Assembly: GCF_000312425.1 (NCBI RefSeq)
Contig: NZ_HE997181.1
Span: forward strand, 1,671,829-1,735,828
Origin: Reyranella massiliensis 521
Lineage (GTDB): Bacteria > Pseudomonadota > Alphaproteobacteria > Reyranellales > Reyranellaceae
Direction of reading: 5' to 3'
Length of the DNA: 64,000 nt
Under the pieces are notes generated by a model. The model saw only the letters and a list, made by a program, of their open reading frames with translations. It was not told where the DNA came from and ran no database searches. Of this stretch, positions 7,875-16,107 are shown piece after piece. A program made the translations under genes and the position numbers. How positions within the stretch are numbered: the first letter of the stretch is position 1; each line of letters opens with the position of its first letter.

Positions 7875-9263
7875 CTACTTGCGCGGCCGGCTGTTTATAT
7901 AGGCTTTGAGATCCTGCGCACGCTGCCATGCCGGTGTTCCGGCGGGCAGCTGCCGCACCGCTGCGTCGGCATGATTCTGTGCTTCGGCGCGCTGGCCGCG
8001 CAGGGAAGCCATTTCTGCACGGGCAAGCGACGTCATGCCGGGGTTGTTGAGCTTGGAATATCCGGAAGCCATGAGCCGCCACAACTCGAAACTTCCCGCC
8101 TCCTGGTACTTGGCCTGTTCGAGGTTTCGGATGGCCTCGCGCTCGTTCTCGACGTTGTTGGTATCGAGCAGGGCGCGCGCGAAGTCGATCTTCACGATGG
8201 CTGCGGCAGGCAGCAGCTGGACCGCGCGCCGATAGGATGCGATCGACTCGTTGGCGCGCCCGTTCTCGTAGAGCATCTGGCCTTTGACTTCGTGGAAGTA
8301 TCCGTCGTTGGGATACTCTTTCAGCAGCCCGTCGATGGTGAGCAGCGCGGAGCCCAGCGCGCCCTTGCGATAGAGGGCAATGGCGCGGGCGTAGCGGGCC
8401 GGTACGGCGCGGTCGCCTTCGACATAGCGCGACAGGGCGAGGTCGGGTGCAATGAAGCCGTAGAGCTTGGCCACCATGCGCTGATGCAGCATCAGGGCTT
8501 GCGGCGAATCGGGCGTCTTCATGTAGGGGGAATTCTTCGCGGCTTCCTCGAAGGCCGCGATCCGCTCCGGCGTCAGCGGATGGGTCGTGAGATAGGGATC
8601 GCGCCGGTTGATGGCGAGCTTTTCCTCGCGCTGCAGGATGCGCAGAAACTCGATCGTTCCCGACGGCGACTGGCCGGTGCGCTGCAGGTAGCTGATCGCG
8701 GCCTGGTCGGCGGCGCTTTCCTGCGTCTGCGTGTACTTGAGGAAGGACATCAACGAGCCCGGCGCCATCGGCTTGCCGCCCATGCCGCCCGAGCCGGCTG
8801 GGCCACCAAGACCGCCGCCGCCGCCGCTCACGGCGCCGCCCGCCATGGCGCCGCCCGCCAGGATGGTCTCCAGGATCTGCAGCGTCGACAGGCTGCGCAG
8901 TTCTTCGTGCATGCGCGCCAGATGGCCGCCTGCAATGTGACCGCTTTCGTGCGCCATGACGCCGATCAGCTGATTGGGCCGCTCCGTGCGCATGATCAGG
9001 CCGGTATTGATGAAGATGCGCTGGCCGCCGGCCACGAAGGCGTTGAGCGAATTGTCCTGGACGAGCATGATCTCGACGCCGTTGGGGTCGAGACCGGCTG
9101 CTTTCCAGATCGGGACCGTGAAGGTGCGGATCGTGGATTCGATCTCGGCGTCGCGGATGAGATTGAGGCGTTGACCTTGCTGCGCTGTCGCGGCACGAAA
9201 CGGCGCCAGCGCCAGGAAGGCGAGACAGATGAGGGTAGTGATGCGTCTGAACACGGGTGGCAC
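7875..9263 (-). CDS. M48-family metalloprotease with TPR repeats (BepA-like)
   Basis: Zinc endopeptidase of the periplasm, 462 residues. An N-terminal signal peptide (LICLAFLALAPFRAATAQ) is followed by the catalytic domain with H105-E-S-G-H109, then a glycine-rich loop (GGGGLGGPAGSGGMGG). The C-terminal half, from about residue 270, reads as TPR-like helices. The architecture matches BepA/YfgC, which assists or degrades outer-membrane assembly intermediates. The first 23 bp of the reading frame overlap the start of the divergent lipoprotein gene; a GTG at 9254 would shorten the overlap and still leave a good signal peptide. Confidence 0.88.
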   Translation of the reverse strand: MPPVFRRITTLICLAFLALAPFRAATAQQGQRLNLIRDAEIESTIRTFTVPIWKAAGLDPNGVEIMLVQDNSLNAFVAGGQRIFINTGLIMRTERPNQLIGVMAHESGHIAGGHLARMHEELRSLSTLQILETILAGGAMAGGAVSGGGGGLGGPAGSGGMGGKPMAPGSLMSFLKYTQTQESAADQAAISYLQRTGQSPSGTIEFLRILQREEKLAINRRDPYLTTHPLTPERIAAFEEAAKNSPYMKTPDSPQALMLHQRMVAKLYGFIAPDLALSRYVEGDRAVPARYARAIALYRKGALGSALLTIDGLLKEYPNDGYFHEVKGQMLYENGRANESIASYRRAVQLLPAAAIVKIDFARALLDTNNVENEREAIRNLEQAKYQEAGSFELWRLMASGYSKLNNPGMTSLARAEMASLRGQRAEAQNHADAAVRQLPAGTPAWQRAQDLKAYINSRPRK

Positions 9264-10617
9264 GGCTCTGCAAAAGGCTAGAAACGGTCAGCGGTCGCGT
9301 CAATTGTACAGCGCCGCGCTAATTGCGGCTGCTGCCTTCTTGCTGTCGGGTTGTGGCACAAATGAGACGAGCCGGGAGATCGACCGGGCCAACAATGCCG
9401 CCAATCCGGCCGGTCTGCCGCCGGGGCGGCAGGGCCTTTCACGGGTTGTCGCGACCTCGTCTTTCGCCGCAGCGACCGCCGACGAAAGCCGCGCCGCCGA
9501 AATCGGCCGCGACATCCTCGCCAACGGCGGTAATGCCACCGACGCGGCGGTCGCCATGTATTTTGCATTGGCCGTGACCCTGCCGTCGGCGGCCAGCCTC
9601 GGCGCGTCGGGCGCCTGTATCGTTCATGACGACAAGAGCAAGCAGGCCGAATCGTTCGTCTTCGCGCCGATTGCAGCGCCCGGGCCGATCAAGGGCGCGT
9701 CGTTCTCGGTGCCGAACGGCGTGCGCGCCGTCACCTTGATGCATGTTCGCCACGGCTCGTCGCGCTGGGAGGCGGTGGTCGCACCGGCCGAGCGGCTGGC
9801 GCGTTTCGGCGTGCCGGTCTCGCGGGCCCTGTCGCGCGACTTGCAGGCAGGCGCGGGCATGCTCGGGGATAACGAGGCGCAGCGGATTCTGGGCAACGCT
9901 CGCGAAGGATCCAATCTCATCCAGACGGAACTGGCGGGGACGCTGGGCGCCATCCGCCAGCGCGGCGGCGCCGAGTTCTTCCAGGGTCAGCTCGCGCGGA
10001 CCATCTCGGAACAGATTTCCCAGGCCGGCGGCAGCATGCCGGTCGATGTGCTGCGCAGCGCCGTGCCGCAGGCGAGCGCGCCGATGAGTGAATCGCACTA
10101 TCGCCGTCGGGTCTACGTGTCGCCGGCGCCGATGGCGGGCGCTTCCGCCCTCGCCGGCTGGAAGGGCAGCGCGCCGGGCGGCGCCGTGCCGGTCGACTCC
10201 AACGGCTTTGCCGGTCTGGCCGCAGCCGATGGCCAGGGCGGGGCGGCTGCATGCGCTCTGTCGATGGGGCAGCTTTTCGGCGCTCGCGTCATGGTGCCGA
10301 ACACCGGCATCCTGCTCGGTGCGCCGACGGCCAATGCGGCCGCGGTCAGCCCGCTCATCATCGCCAATCCCAGCAACGGCGAATTCACGTTCGCAGGTGC
10401 CGGTGGCGGTGCGGCGACGGCGGCCCAGGCGCTGGGCTGGGTGGCGCGCGGCGCGATCGAAGATGACAGGCCATTGGGAACCGTGCTGTCGCAAACGCGC
10501 GGTCAGGGCGGCTTCGTGAACGCCATCGCTTGTCCCTCTGGTTTGCGGGCGAACGGAAGTACCTGCCGTGCGGCCGCAGATCCCGCCGGCGCGGGCCTCG
10601 CTGCGATCGCGCAGTAA
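9241..10617 (+). CDS. Gamma-glutamyltransferase-like lipoprotein, probably inactive
   Basis: 458 residues. A lipoprotein signal ends in LSGC with Cys38, so the protein should be a membrane-anchored lipoprotein. The body follows the gamma-glutamyltransferase fold: ILANGGNATDAAVAMYFALAVTLPS near the front, and PNTGILLG and FAGAGGGAATAAQALGW near the end. Where active enzymes carry the autoprocessing nucleophile (TTHxSVVD), this protein reads FAGLAAAD; no Thr or Ser sits at the expected position. At ~460 residues it is also shorter than the usual ~560-580. GAGGG lies 5 nt upstream of the chosen ATG. A structural or binding role is more likely than catalysis. Confidence 0.8.
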   Translation: MRLNTGGTALQKARNGQRSRQLYSAALIAAAAFLLSGCGTNETSREIDRANNAANPAGLPPGRQGLSRVVATSSFAAATADESRAAEIGRDILANGGNATDAAVAMYFALAVTLPSAASLGASGACIVHDDKSKQAESFVFAPIAAPGPIKGASFSVPNGVRAVTLMHVRHGSSRWEAVVAPAERLARFGVPVSRALSRDLQAGAGMLGDNEAQRILGNAREGSNLIQTELAGTLGAIRQRGGAEFFQGQLARTISEQISQAGGSMPVDVLRSAVPQASAPMSESHYRRRVYVSPAPMAGASALAGWKGSAPGGAVPVDSNGFAGLAAADGQGGAAACALSMGQLFGARVMVPNTGILLGAPTANAAAVSPLIIANPSNGEFTFAGAGGGAATAAQALGWVARGAIEDDRPLGTVLSQTRGQGGFVNAIACPSGLRANGSTCRAAADPAGAGLAAIAQ

Positions 10618-10629
10618 GCGGCGACCTTT

Positions 10630-11781
10630 ATGTCGGGCAAGCTCTCGCGTCGCGCAGGCGGCGTCGATCCCTTCATTGTCATGGACGTGATGGCCGCGGC
10701 CGCCGAGAAGGAGGCCGCCGGCGATACCGTCATCCACCTCGAAGTGGGGCAACCCAGCACGCCCGCGCCCAAGGGCGCACTGGCTGCGGCTCATGCCGCG
10801 CTGGACAACGACCGCATCGGCTATGCCGCCGCGCTCGGCGTGCCGGCGCTGCGCGAACGCATCGCGCGGTTCTATCGCGAGGCCTATGGCGCCGAGGTTT
10901 CGCCGGACCGCGTGATCGTGACCACCGGATCGTCCGGCGGTTTCCCTCTGGCCTTCCTGGCGAGCTTCGATGTCGGCGATCGCGTTGCGCTCGCGGCACC
11001 GGGCTATCCGGCCTATCGCAACATCCTGACGGCGCTGAACCTCGAAACCGTCGATCTGCCGACATCTGCCGCGGATCGCTATCAGCCGACGGTCGAAGCG
11101 CTGGAAAAGGCCGGGCGCATCGACGGGCTGATCGTGGCGAGCCCGTCCAATCCGACCGGCACGATGGTGAACCGGGCCGAGCTCAAGGTGCTGGCGGACT
11201 GGTGCAATGCCAAGGGCGTGCGCCTGATCTCCGACGAGATCTATCACGGCATCGTCTACGAGGGCGAAACCGCCTCGGCGGTCGAGGTCACCGACAGCGC
11301 GATCGTGGTCAACAGCTTCTCCAAGTACTTTTCGATGACCGGCTGGCGTGTCGGCTGGCTGGTCGTTCCGCCGGATCTGGTGCGGCCCATCGAACGGTTG
11401 ACGCAGAACTTCTTCATCTCGGTGCCGACGCTCAGCCAGTACGCCGCGCTCGCTGCCTTCGAGTGCCGCGACGAACTCGACGGCCATGTCCATCGCTACC
11501 GCACGAATCGCGACCTCCTGATGGCTGGTCTCCCGGCCGCGGGCCTGGATCGCCTGACGCCGGCCCAGGGCGCGTTCTATATCTATGCCGACGTCTCCCA
11601 CCTCACCAACGACAGTCGCGAGTTCTGCCGGCTCATGTTGCGCGAGGCCGGCGTCGCGACGACGCCCGGCGTCGACTTCGACCGTGCCCGCGGGGCGGGG
11701 ACCCTGCGCATCTCCTTCGCCGGATCGACCGCCGAGATGGAAGAGGCGGTGCGTCGGCTCAAGGCCTGGCGTCGCGCTTGA
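10630..11781 (+). CDS. PLP-dependent class I/II aminotransferase
   Basis: 383-residue fold-type I aminotransferase of the aspartate-aminotransferase superfamily, substrate not determinable. Visible motifs are the cofactor-binding TTGSSGGFPLAFLA, the substrate-loop SPSNPTGTMV, the DEIYHGIVYEG stretch, and the Schiff-base lysine K232 in NSFSKYFSMTGWRVGW. The start is 12 bp after the preceding lipoprotein gene, with a weak ribosome-binding site. Annotated relatives are variously called aspartate, alanine or aromatic aminotransferase. Confidence 0.88.
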   Translation: MSGKLSRRAGGVDPFIVMDVMAAAAEKEAAGDTVIHLEVGQPSTPAPKGALAAAHAALDNDRIGYAAALGVPALRERIARFYREAYGAEVSPDRVIVTTGSSGGFPLAFLASFDVGDRVALAAPGYPAYRNILTALNLETVDLPTSAADRYQPTVEALEKAGRIDGLIVASPSNPTGTMVNRAELKVLADWCNAKGVRLISDEIYHGIVYEGETASAVEVTDSAIVVNSFSKYFSMTGWRVGWLVVPPDLVRPIERLTQNFFISVPTLSQYAALAAFECRDELDGHVHRYRTNRDLLMAGLPAAGLDRLTPAQGAFYIYADVSHLTNDSREFCRLMLREAGVATTPGVDFDRARGAGTLRISFAGSTAEMEEAVRRLKAWRRA

Positions 11782-11792
11782 GGAGATTTGCG

Positions 11793-12788
11793 ATGAGATT
11801 GTTCCCGGCGGCTTCTCTTGTCGTTGCTCTGACGATGGCTGCGGCGGCTCAGGCGCAGAGCGGGCCGAGCTTCGATTGTGCGAAGGCCTCCAACGTCGTG
11901 GAGCGGGCGGTCTGCAAGGACGCCGATCTCGCCAAAGCGGATCGCGAGCTGGCGGGCCTCTATACGGCGTTGCTGGGGCGGTTGAGCGGGCCGGCCAAGG
12001 AAAACCTGGAGAAGAACCAGGTGAGCTGGATCGTAAGCCGCAATCGCAGTTGCGGCGCCAGCGAGCCCGACATGGCGACCTACTGCCTCAAGAAGCGATA
12101 CGAGGAGAGGATCGCCGACCTCAAGGCATCCGGCACGGGCACCTATCCCTTCGTCGAGGCGCAGACGATCGAGAAGAGGGGCAAGGTCGGCAAGGTCAAC
12201 TATTCCATCGACATTCTCTATCCGCGCTTCGCCGGAAAGACGGCCGACTTCGCCGCGGTCAACAAGGTCTATGCCGACAATGCTGCCAAGGCGGCACGCG
12301 AGACGACGCCGACGGCCGATGCCGGCGTGGATCGGCCGCAGGAATGGTCGGCGATGGGCAGCTACGCCCTCTACCGCCCCGGCCCGGACGCCATCACGGT
12401 GGCGCTGGACTTCTGGAGCTATACCGGCGGCGCCCACGGCTACGGCGCCATCACCTGCAAGTTGGTCGATCTGCGCACGGGCAAGGCAGTGGCGCCCGAG
12501 GCGGTGTTTGCACCGGGCGATCAATGGCTGAAGGCGCTGGTCGCTCTCACGGCTGCCGATCTCAAAAAACAGTTCGTCGAGAATCCCGGCTTCGACGACG
12601 CCTTGAAGCCGGCAAGCCTCACCAAGCTGCTGCGCGAGGGCGGCCACTATTGCTGGCAGGCCGGCAAGCTGCAGCTCTACTTCAATGCCTACGAGGTCGG
12701 GCCCTACGCCGCGGGCGCCTACACGGTCGACATTCCCTATGCGCAGTTGCGCTCACATCTGCGCGCGGGCAGTCCGATCGCTCACTAA
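11793..12788 (+). CDS. Periplasmic LprI-like / DUF3298 protein
   Basis: 331 residues with a cleavable signal peptide (LFPAASLVVALTMAAAAQAQS). Residues ~25-105 match the LprI/DUF1311 module (FDCAKASNVVERAVCKDADLAKADRELAGLY, with paired cysteines). In mycobacteria this module inhibits lysozyme. The C-terminal half, with VALDFWSYTGGAHGYGAITC, matches the DUF3298/RsiV-type domain, which in Bacillus binds lysozyme. Both halves therefore belong to families linked to lysozyme binding, and a role in tolerance of muramidases is a fair inference. It is 11 bp from the aminotransferase gene, with AGGAG before the ATG. Confidence 0.8.
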   Translation: MRLFPAASLVVALTMAAAAQAQSGPSFDCAKASNVVERAVCKDADLAKADRELAGLYTALLGRLSGPAKENLEKNQVSWIVSRNRSCGASEPDMATYCLKKRYEERIADLKASGTGTYPFVEAQTIEKRGKVGKVNYSIDILYPRFAGKTADFAAVNKVYADNAAKAARETTPTADAGVDRPQEWSAMGSYALYRPGPDAITVALDFWSYTGGAHGYGAITCKLVDLRTGKAVAPEAVFAPGDQWLKALVALTAADLKKQFVENPGFDDALKPASLTKLLREGGHYCWQAGKLQLYFNAYEVGPYAAGAYTVDIPYAQLRSHLRAGSPIAH

Positions 12789-12795
12789 TTCTCAG

Positions 12796-13272
12796 CTAGT
12801 GCAGCTTGCGGCGGTCGCGGGTCGCCGTCGGTGAACCCGCAGGCGCTGCGCGCTCGGTCGCGACAGCGGGGACCGGCCCCGAATGATGGCTCGCCATGTG
12901 CCAGCCATCGCTCAGTCGCACATAGAGATTGCTCGCCATGAGCTGGCCGTTGGGCAGGATTTCCCGGCAGATCACCAGTGCCAATCCAGGTCGGCCGACC
13001 ACCCATTCCTCGGTGCAGCGCACGCGCGGCGCCTCGGGGTGCTTCATGATGGCGCGCCAGCTCGCCATGATCTCGGCGCGGTCGTGGAGCGCGGCCTGTC
13101 CGGGATGTAGGCAGACGACCGATCCGGTCGGTGCCCAGATCTGATCCATCGCGTCGGCATCGCGGTCGTTGAACGCGCGATAGAAGGCACGATTGGCGGC
13201 CAGCACCGCATCGCGTTCGTCATCGTCGAATTCCGCCAGGAGCGGCGGCAGGCGAGGTGGACGGCGAGGCAT
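12796..13272 (-). CDS. SnoaL/NTF2-like domain protein
   Basis: 158 residues with the DUF4440/SnoaL_3 cone fold: an initial helix VLAANRAFYRAFNDRDADAMDQIW, then APTGSVVCLHPG, the ASWRAIM helix and terminal strands LYVRLSDGWHMASHHSGPV. Members range from small-molecule isomerases to simple binding proteins; nothing here fixes the substrate. The proline-rich first residues and basic tail are probably disordered. It converges on the LprI-like gene with 7 bp between stops and is divergent from the acyl-CoA dehydrogenases. Confidence 0.8.
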   Translation of the reverse strand: MPRRPPRLPPLLAEFDDDERDAVLAANRAFYRAFNDRDADAMDQIWAPTGSVVCLHPGQAALHDRAEIMASWRAIMKHPEAPRVRCTEEWVVGRPGLALVICREILPNGQLMASNLYVRLSDGWHMASHHSGPVPAVATERAAPAGSPTATRDRRKLH

Positions 13273-13342
13273 TCGATCCTCGAAACTCCCGGGTTGCGCG
13301 CCACAGGATTAGCCGACAGAGAAGGGGCATCCAACCGCCGAG

Positions 13343-14506
13343 ATGATGATGTCCATCCCCAAGCTCGAATTCCCGCCGTTCCACCTGCCTGCCGAAGCCG
13401 AGGCCCTGCGCGGCGAGGTCCGCGCCTTCCTCAAGGAGACGTTGCCCGGCATCCAGACCGAGGATCGCTTCGCGAGCTGGAATACGCCGTCACCCGAATT
13501 CAGCCGGGCGTTGGGCGCCAAGGGCTGGCTCGGCATCACCTGGCCGAAGAAGTACGGCGGCGGCGAGCGCACCTTCCTCGACCGCTATGTCGTGACCGAG
13601 GAACTGCTGGGCAACAGCGCGCCGGCCGGCTCGCACTGGGTTGCCGACCGCCAGTCCGGTCCGCTTCTGCTGAAGTTCGGCAGCGAGCAGCAGCGCCAGG
13701 CAATCCTGCCGCGCATTACGCGCGGCGAGTGCTACTTCAGCATCGGCATGAGCGAGCCCGACTCGGGCTCGGACCTGGCTTCCGTGCGTACGCGCGCCGA
13801 GCCGGTTCCCGGCGGCTTTCGCGTCAACGGCACCAAGGTGTGGACCTCCGGCGCGCATCGCAACCACTACTGCATCACGCTGGTGCGGACCTCGGGCCAG
13901 CACGGCGACCGCCACAAGGGGCTGAGCCAGCTCCTGGTCGATCTCAAGACGCCGGGCGTCACCATCCGCCCGATCATCAACCTCGCCGGAAGGCACGACT
14001 GGAACGAGGTCACATTCTCCGATGCGTTCATCCCCGAGGATTGCCTGATCGGCAACGAGGGCGATGGCTGGCTGCAGGTGACGAGCGAACTCGCCTTCGA
14101 GCGCTCCGGCCCCGAACGCTTCATGCAGAACGTCTACGTGCTGCGCGAGCTGATCCGCGTGCTCGGCCGCCAGCCGGCCAAGCGCGCCAGCGCCATCGTC
14201 GGCCGTCTGATCGCGCGCCTCTGGACTCTGCGCCAGATGTCGACCGCGGTGGCCGGCATGATGCAGGGCGGCAAGTCGCCGGCGATCGAGGCGTCCCTGG
14301 TGAAGGACCTCGGCACGATCTACGAGCAGGACCTGCCGGAGATCGCACGCACACTGGCGGAGTCCGATGCCACGACCGAGGACGATCTCGCCGATTTCCT
14401 CGATATCGCTCAGTACGCCACGATGATGGCCCCGAGCTACACCATCCAGGGCGGCACCACTCAGGTCCTGCGCGGCATCGTTGCCCGCGGCCTCGGACTG
14501 CGTTGA
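13343..14506 (+). CDS. Acyl-CoA dehydrogenase, large partner
   Basis: 387-residue flavoenzyme oxidising an acyl-CoA to the enoyl-CoA. Characteristic segments are the flavin/substrate strand YFSIGMSEPDSGSDLASVRT, FRVNGTKVWTSGAHR, NEGDGWLQVTSELAFERSG, and the C-terminal TIQGGTTQVLRGIVARGLGLR. Three consecutive ATG codons (13343, 13346, 13349) leave the exact start open. The next gene, 11 bp downstream, encodes a second shorter member, as in the paired FadE heteromers of steroid and branched-acyl degradation, so the two probably form one alpha/beta enzyme. Confidence 0.9.
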   Translation: MMMSIPKLEFPPFHLPAEAEALRGEVRAFLKETLPGIQTEDRFASWNTPSPEFSRALGAKGWLGITWPKKYGGGERTFLDRYVVTEELLGNSAPAGSHWVADRQSGPLLLKFGSEQQRQAILPRITRGECYFSIGMSEPDSGSDLASVRTRAEPVPGGFRVNGTKVWTSGAHRNHYCITLVRTSGQHGDRHKGLSQLLVDLKTPGVTIRPIINLAGRHDWNEVTFSDAFIPEDCLIGNEGDGWLQVTSELAFERSGPERFMQNVYVLRELIRVLGRQPAKRASAIVGRLIARLWTLRQMSTAVAGMMQGGKSPAIEASLVKDLGTIYEQDLPEIARTLAESDATTEDDLADFLDIAQYATMMAPSYTIQGGTTQVLRGIVARGLGLR

Positions 14507-14517
14507 GGAGAACGACC

Positions 14518-15579
14518 ATGGACCGCGAAACCCGCGACATGTTGCTGGAAACCGCCGGCCGCTTCTTTTCCGAGCGCAGCGGCAAGGAAGTCGTGAACGG
14601 TGTCGAGAAGGGGGTATGGCCCGCCGATCTCTGGAAGGAGATCGAGGAGATGGGCCTGCCGCTGATCGCTGTGCCCGAAGCCCAGGAAGGCGTGGGCGGC
14701 ACGCTGGCCGATCTGCTGGCGCTCCTGCGCGTGGCCGGCGAGCATGCCGTGCCTGTGCCGCTCGCCGAGACGACGCTTGCAAATCTCCTGGTCGCTGCGT
14801 CGGGCGGCAAGCCCGCAAGCGGACCTTCGACGCTGGCGCTCGGCGGCAGCGATCTGTCGCTTCAGGGCAATCGGCTCTCGGGCAGGGTGATGCGCGTGCC
14901 GTTCGCCAGCGTCGCCGACCGTTTCGTGTCAGTCGTCAGCGCCGGCGGCAAGCCGACCCTGGTGGTCGTGGCGCGCGACGAGGCGTCCGTCGAGGAGACG
15001 CCGAGCCATGCCGGCGAGCCCTACGGCACGGTGGTCTTCGACAATACGCCGGTCGAATTCTCGGCGGCGTCGGCGGTGAGTGCCGACCGCGCGCTGGAAC
15101 TCGCCGCGCTGACGCGCACGATGCAGATGGCGGGCGCGGCCGACAAGGTGCTGGTGACCGCGGTCGAGTACTGCAAGCAGCGCGTCCAGTTCGGCCGGCC
15201 GATTTCGAACTTCCAGGCGATCCAGCACATGCTGGCGGAGCTGGCGAGCTGCGTGGCGGCCACCATCGCATCGGCCGAATCGGCCTCACGCGATGCCGAC
15301 GAAGGCGGCCTGGCAGACGGCGGCAGCTTTTCGATCGCGGCGGCCAAGACCCAGTGCTCGGACTTTGCGCACCGCATCGCGGCGCTCTCGCACCAGTCGA
15401 TGGGCGCCATGGGCTTCACCCACGAACACATCCTGCATCACTACACGCGCCGCCTCTGGGTGTGGCGTCGCGACTTCGGCAGCGAGGCCTTCTGGGGCGA
15501 GAAGATCGGCCAGGCCTTCGCCAAGGCCGGCCGCGACGCCATGTGGCCCGCTCTCACCGAGAGCAGATACGCCGCCTGA
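14518..15579 (+). CDS. Acyl-CoA dehydrogenase, small partner
   Basis: 353 residues of the same superfamily. N-terminal helices (LLETAGRFFSERSGKEVV, LWKEIEEMGLPLIAVPE) are followed by a divergent middle domain. The C-terminal domain has YCKQRVQFGRPISNFQAIQHMLAE and QSMGAMGFTHEHILHHYTRRLWVWR. The weak conservation of the middle domain suggests it serves as partner of the preceding subunit rather than as an independent dehydrogenase (inference). GAGGAG precedes the ATG. Confidence 0.87.
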   Translation: MDRETRDMLLETAGRFFSERSGKEVVNGVEKGVWPADLWKEIEEMGLPLIAVPEAQEGVGGTLADLLALLRVAGEHAVPVPLAETTLANLLVAASGGKPASGPSTLALGGSDLSLQGNRLSGRVMRVPFASVADRFVSVVSAGGKPTLVVVARDEASVEETPSHAGEPYGTVVFDNTPVEFSAASAVSADRALELAALTRTMQMAGAADKVLVTAVEYCKQRVQFGRPISNFQAIQHMLAELASCVAATIASAESASRDADEGGLADGGSFSIAAAKTQCSDFAHRIAALSHQSMGAMGFTHEHILHHYTRRLWVWRRDFGSEAFWGEKIGQAFAKAGRDAMWPALTESRYAA

Positions 15580-15607
15580 CCGGCAACCAAGTCGGCCCTC
15601 ATCCATT

Positions 15608-15637
15608 TTCTCCATTGGGATCGTGCCCAATGGAGAA
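15608..15637 (+). promoter_or_regulatory. 12-bp hairpin sequestering a Shine-Dalgarno
   Basis: A perfect 12-bp inverted repeat, TTCTCCATTGGG and CCCAATGGAGAA, separated by the 6-nt loop ATCGTG. The right arm contains GGAGAA, the only ribosome-binding site for the small gene whose ATG is 3 nt beyond the stem. No T-run follows, so it is a poor intrinsic terminator for the upstream dehydrogenases. The placement fits a translational switch. Confidence 0.65.
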
Positions 15638-15640
15638 TCC

Positions 15641-15877
15641 ATGGCTCGCGACGACAAGGCGAAGCAGGACATCAAGCGCGCCTATGGCCGCTACAGCGCC
15701 TCTGACCAGGCGGACAAACGCCGGCGCGACGAGCAGCGTGATCATGGCGTTTACGGCTACCCGCCGGACGATACTCCTGGCCAGGAGCGGGACGGCACGG
15801 CCCGCAAGCCAGGCGCCGGCCGGCGCCCGAGGAAACCGGCCCGTCCATCTTCCCGCAACAGTACCGTCAAACGCTGA
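15641..15877 (+). CDS. Small, highly charged protein of unknown function
   Basis: 78 residues, not recognised. It is almost entirely hydrophilic and basic, with many Arg, Lys and Asp (MARDDKAKQDIKRAYGRY at the front, GRRPRKPARPSSRN at the back), lacks hydrophobic segments and is probably disordered; nucleic-acid binding is possible. The ATG is preceded by GGAGAA, but that site is buried in a 12-bp hairpin, so expression is likely conditional. It lies 61 bp after the acyl-CoA dehydrogenases. A candidate terminator follows 110 bp downstream. Confidence 0.6.
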   Translation: MARDDKAKQDIKRAYGRYSASDQADKRRRDEQRDHGVYGYPPDDTPGQERDGTARKPGAGRRPRKPARPSSRNSTVKR

Positions 15878-15986
15878 TTCAATGTGGCGTTCTTGGAGCC
15901 GGCCGCGGGATCGCGCGCCGTAAGCGCATAGGCATCGTTACAAATCTCCCTGAGAAGTAATGCCGGGCGTACGGGCGGGCGCTATA

Positions 15987-16015
15987 TATCCGTTTGGGTA
16001 TAACGGATAGTTTTT
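15987..16015 (+). terminator. Candidate intrinsic terminator after the small basic protein
   Basis: A perfect 8-bp stem, TATCCGTT and AACGGATA, with a 7-nt loop, followed after one G by five T residues. It could end the acyl-CoA dehydrogenase/small-protein transcript ahead of modA. The same stretch also contains two ModE-like half sites (CGCTATAT at 15980 and GTATAACG ending 16005), but 10 bp apart instead of 8, so a regulatory role is the alternative. Confidence 0.5.
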
Positions 16016-16056
16016 CATTAACTCCATAATTACTGTGTCCGCAATTCTATTGGATA

Positions 16057-16082
16057 TCGATATATTCACTCTGATATATCGA
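16057..16082. promoter_or_regulatory. ModE box upstream of modA
   Basis: A perfect dyad: TCGATATAT, 8 bp, ATATATCGA. From memory, the Escherichia coli modA operator has the same arrangement of 8-bp half sites around an 8-bp spacer (CGTTATAT / ACATAACG). It ends 25 bp before the modA start and so should overlap the promoter, consistent with molybdate-dependent repression. A modE-like gene lies 1.3 kb away. Confidence 0.8.
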
Positions 16083-16107
16083 AGGATCGGAATGCGGGGA
16101 GATCTTC

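Noticed and set aside
7852..9303. Extension of the DsbA-like gene to 743 codons
   Set aside because: It would run through the M48 protease in another frame; the signal peptide starts at 7851.
9439..11601. 720-codon antisense open frame over the lipoprotein and aminotransferase genes
   Set aside because: It spans two real genes and their start sites, with His/Arg/Gly-rich shadow composition.
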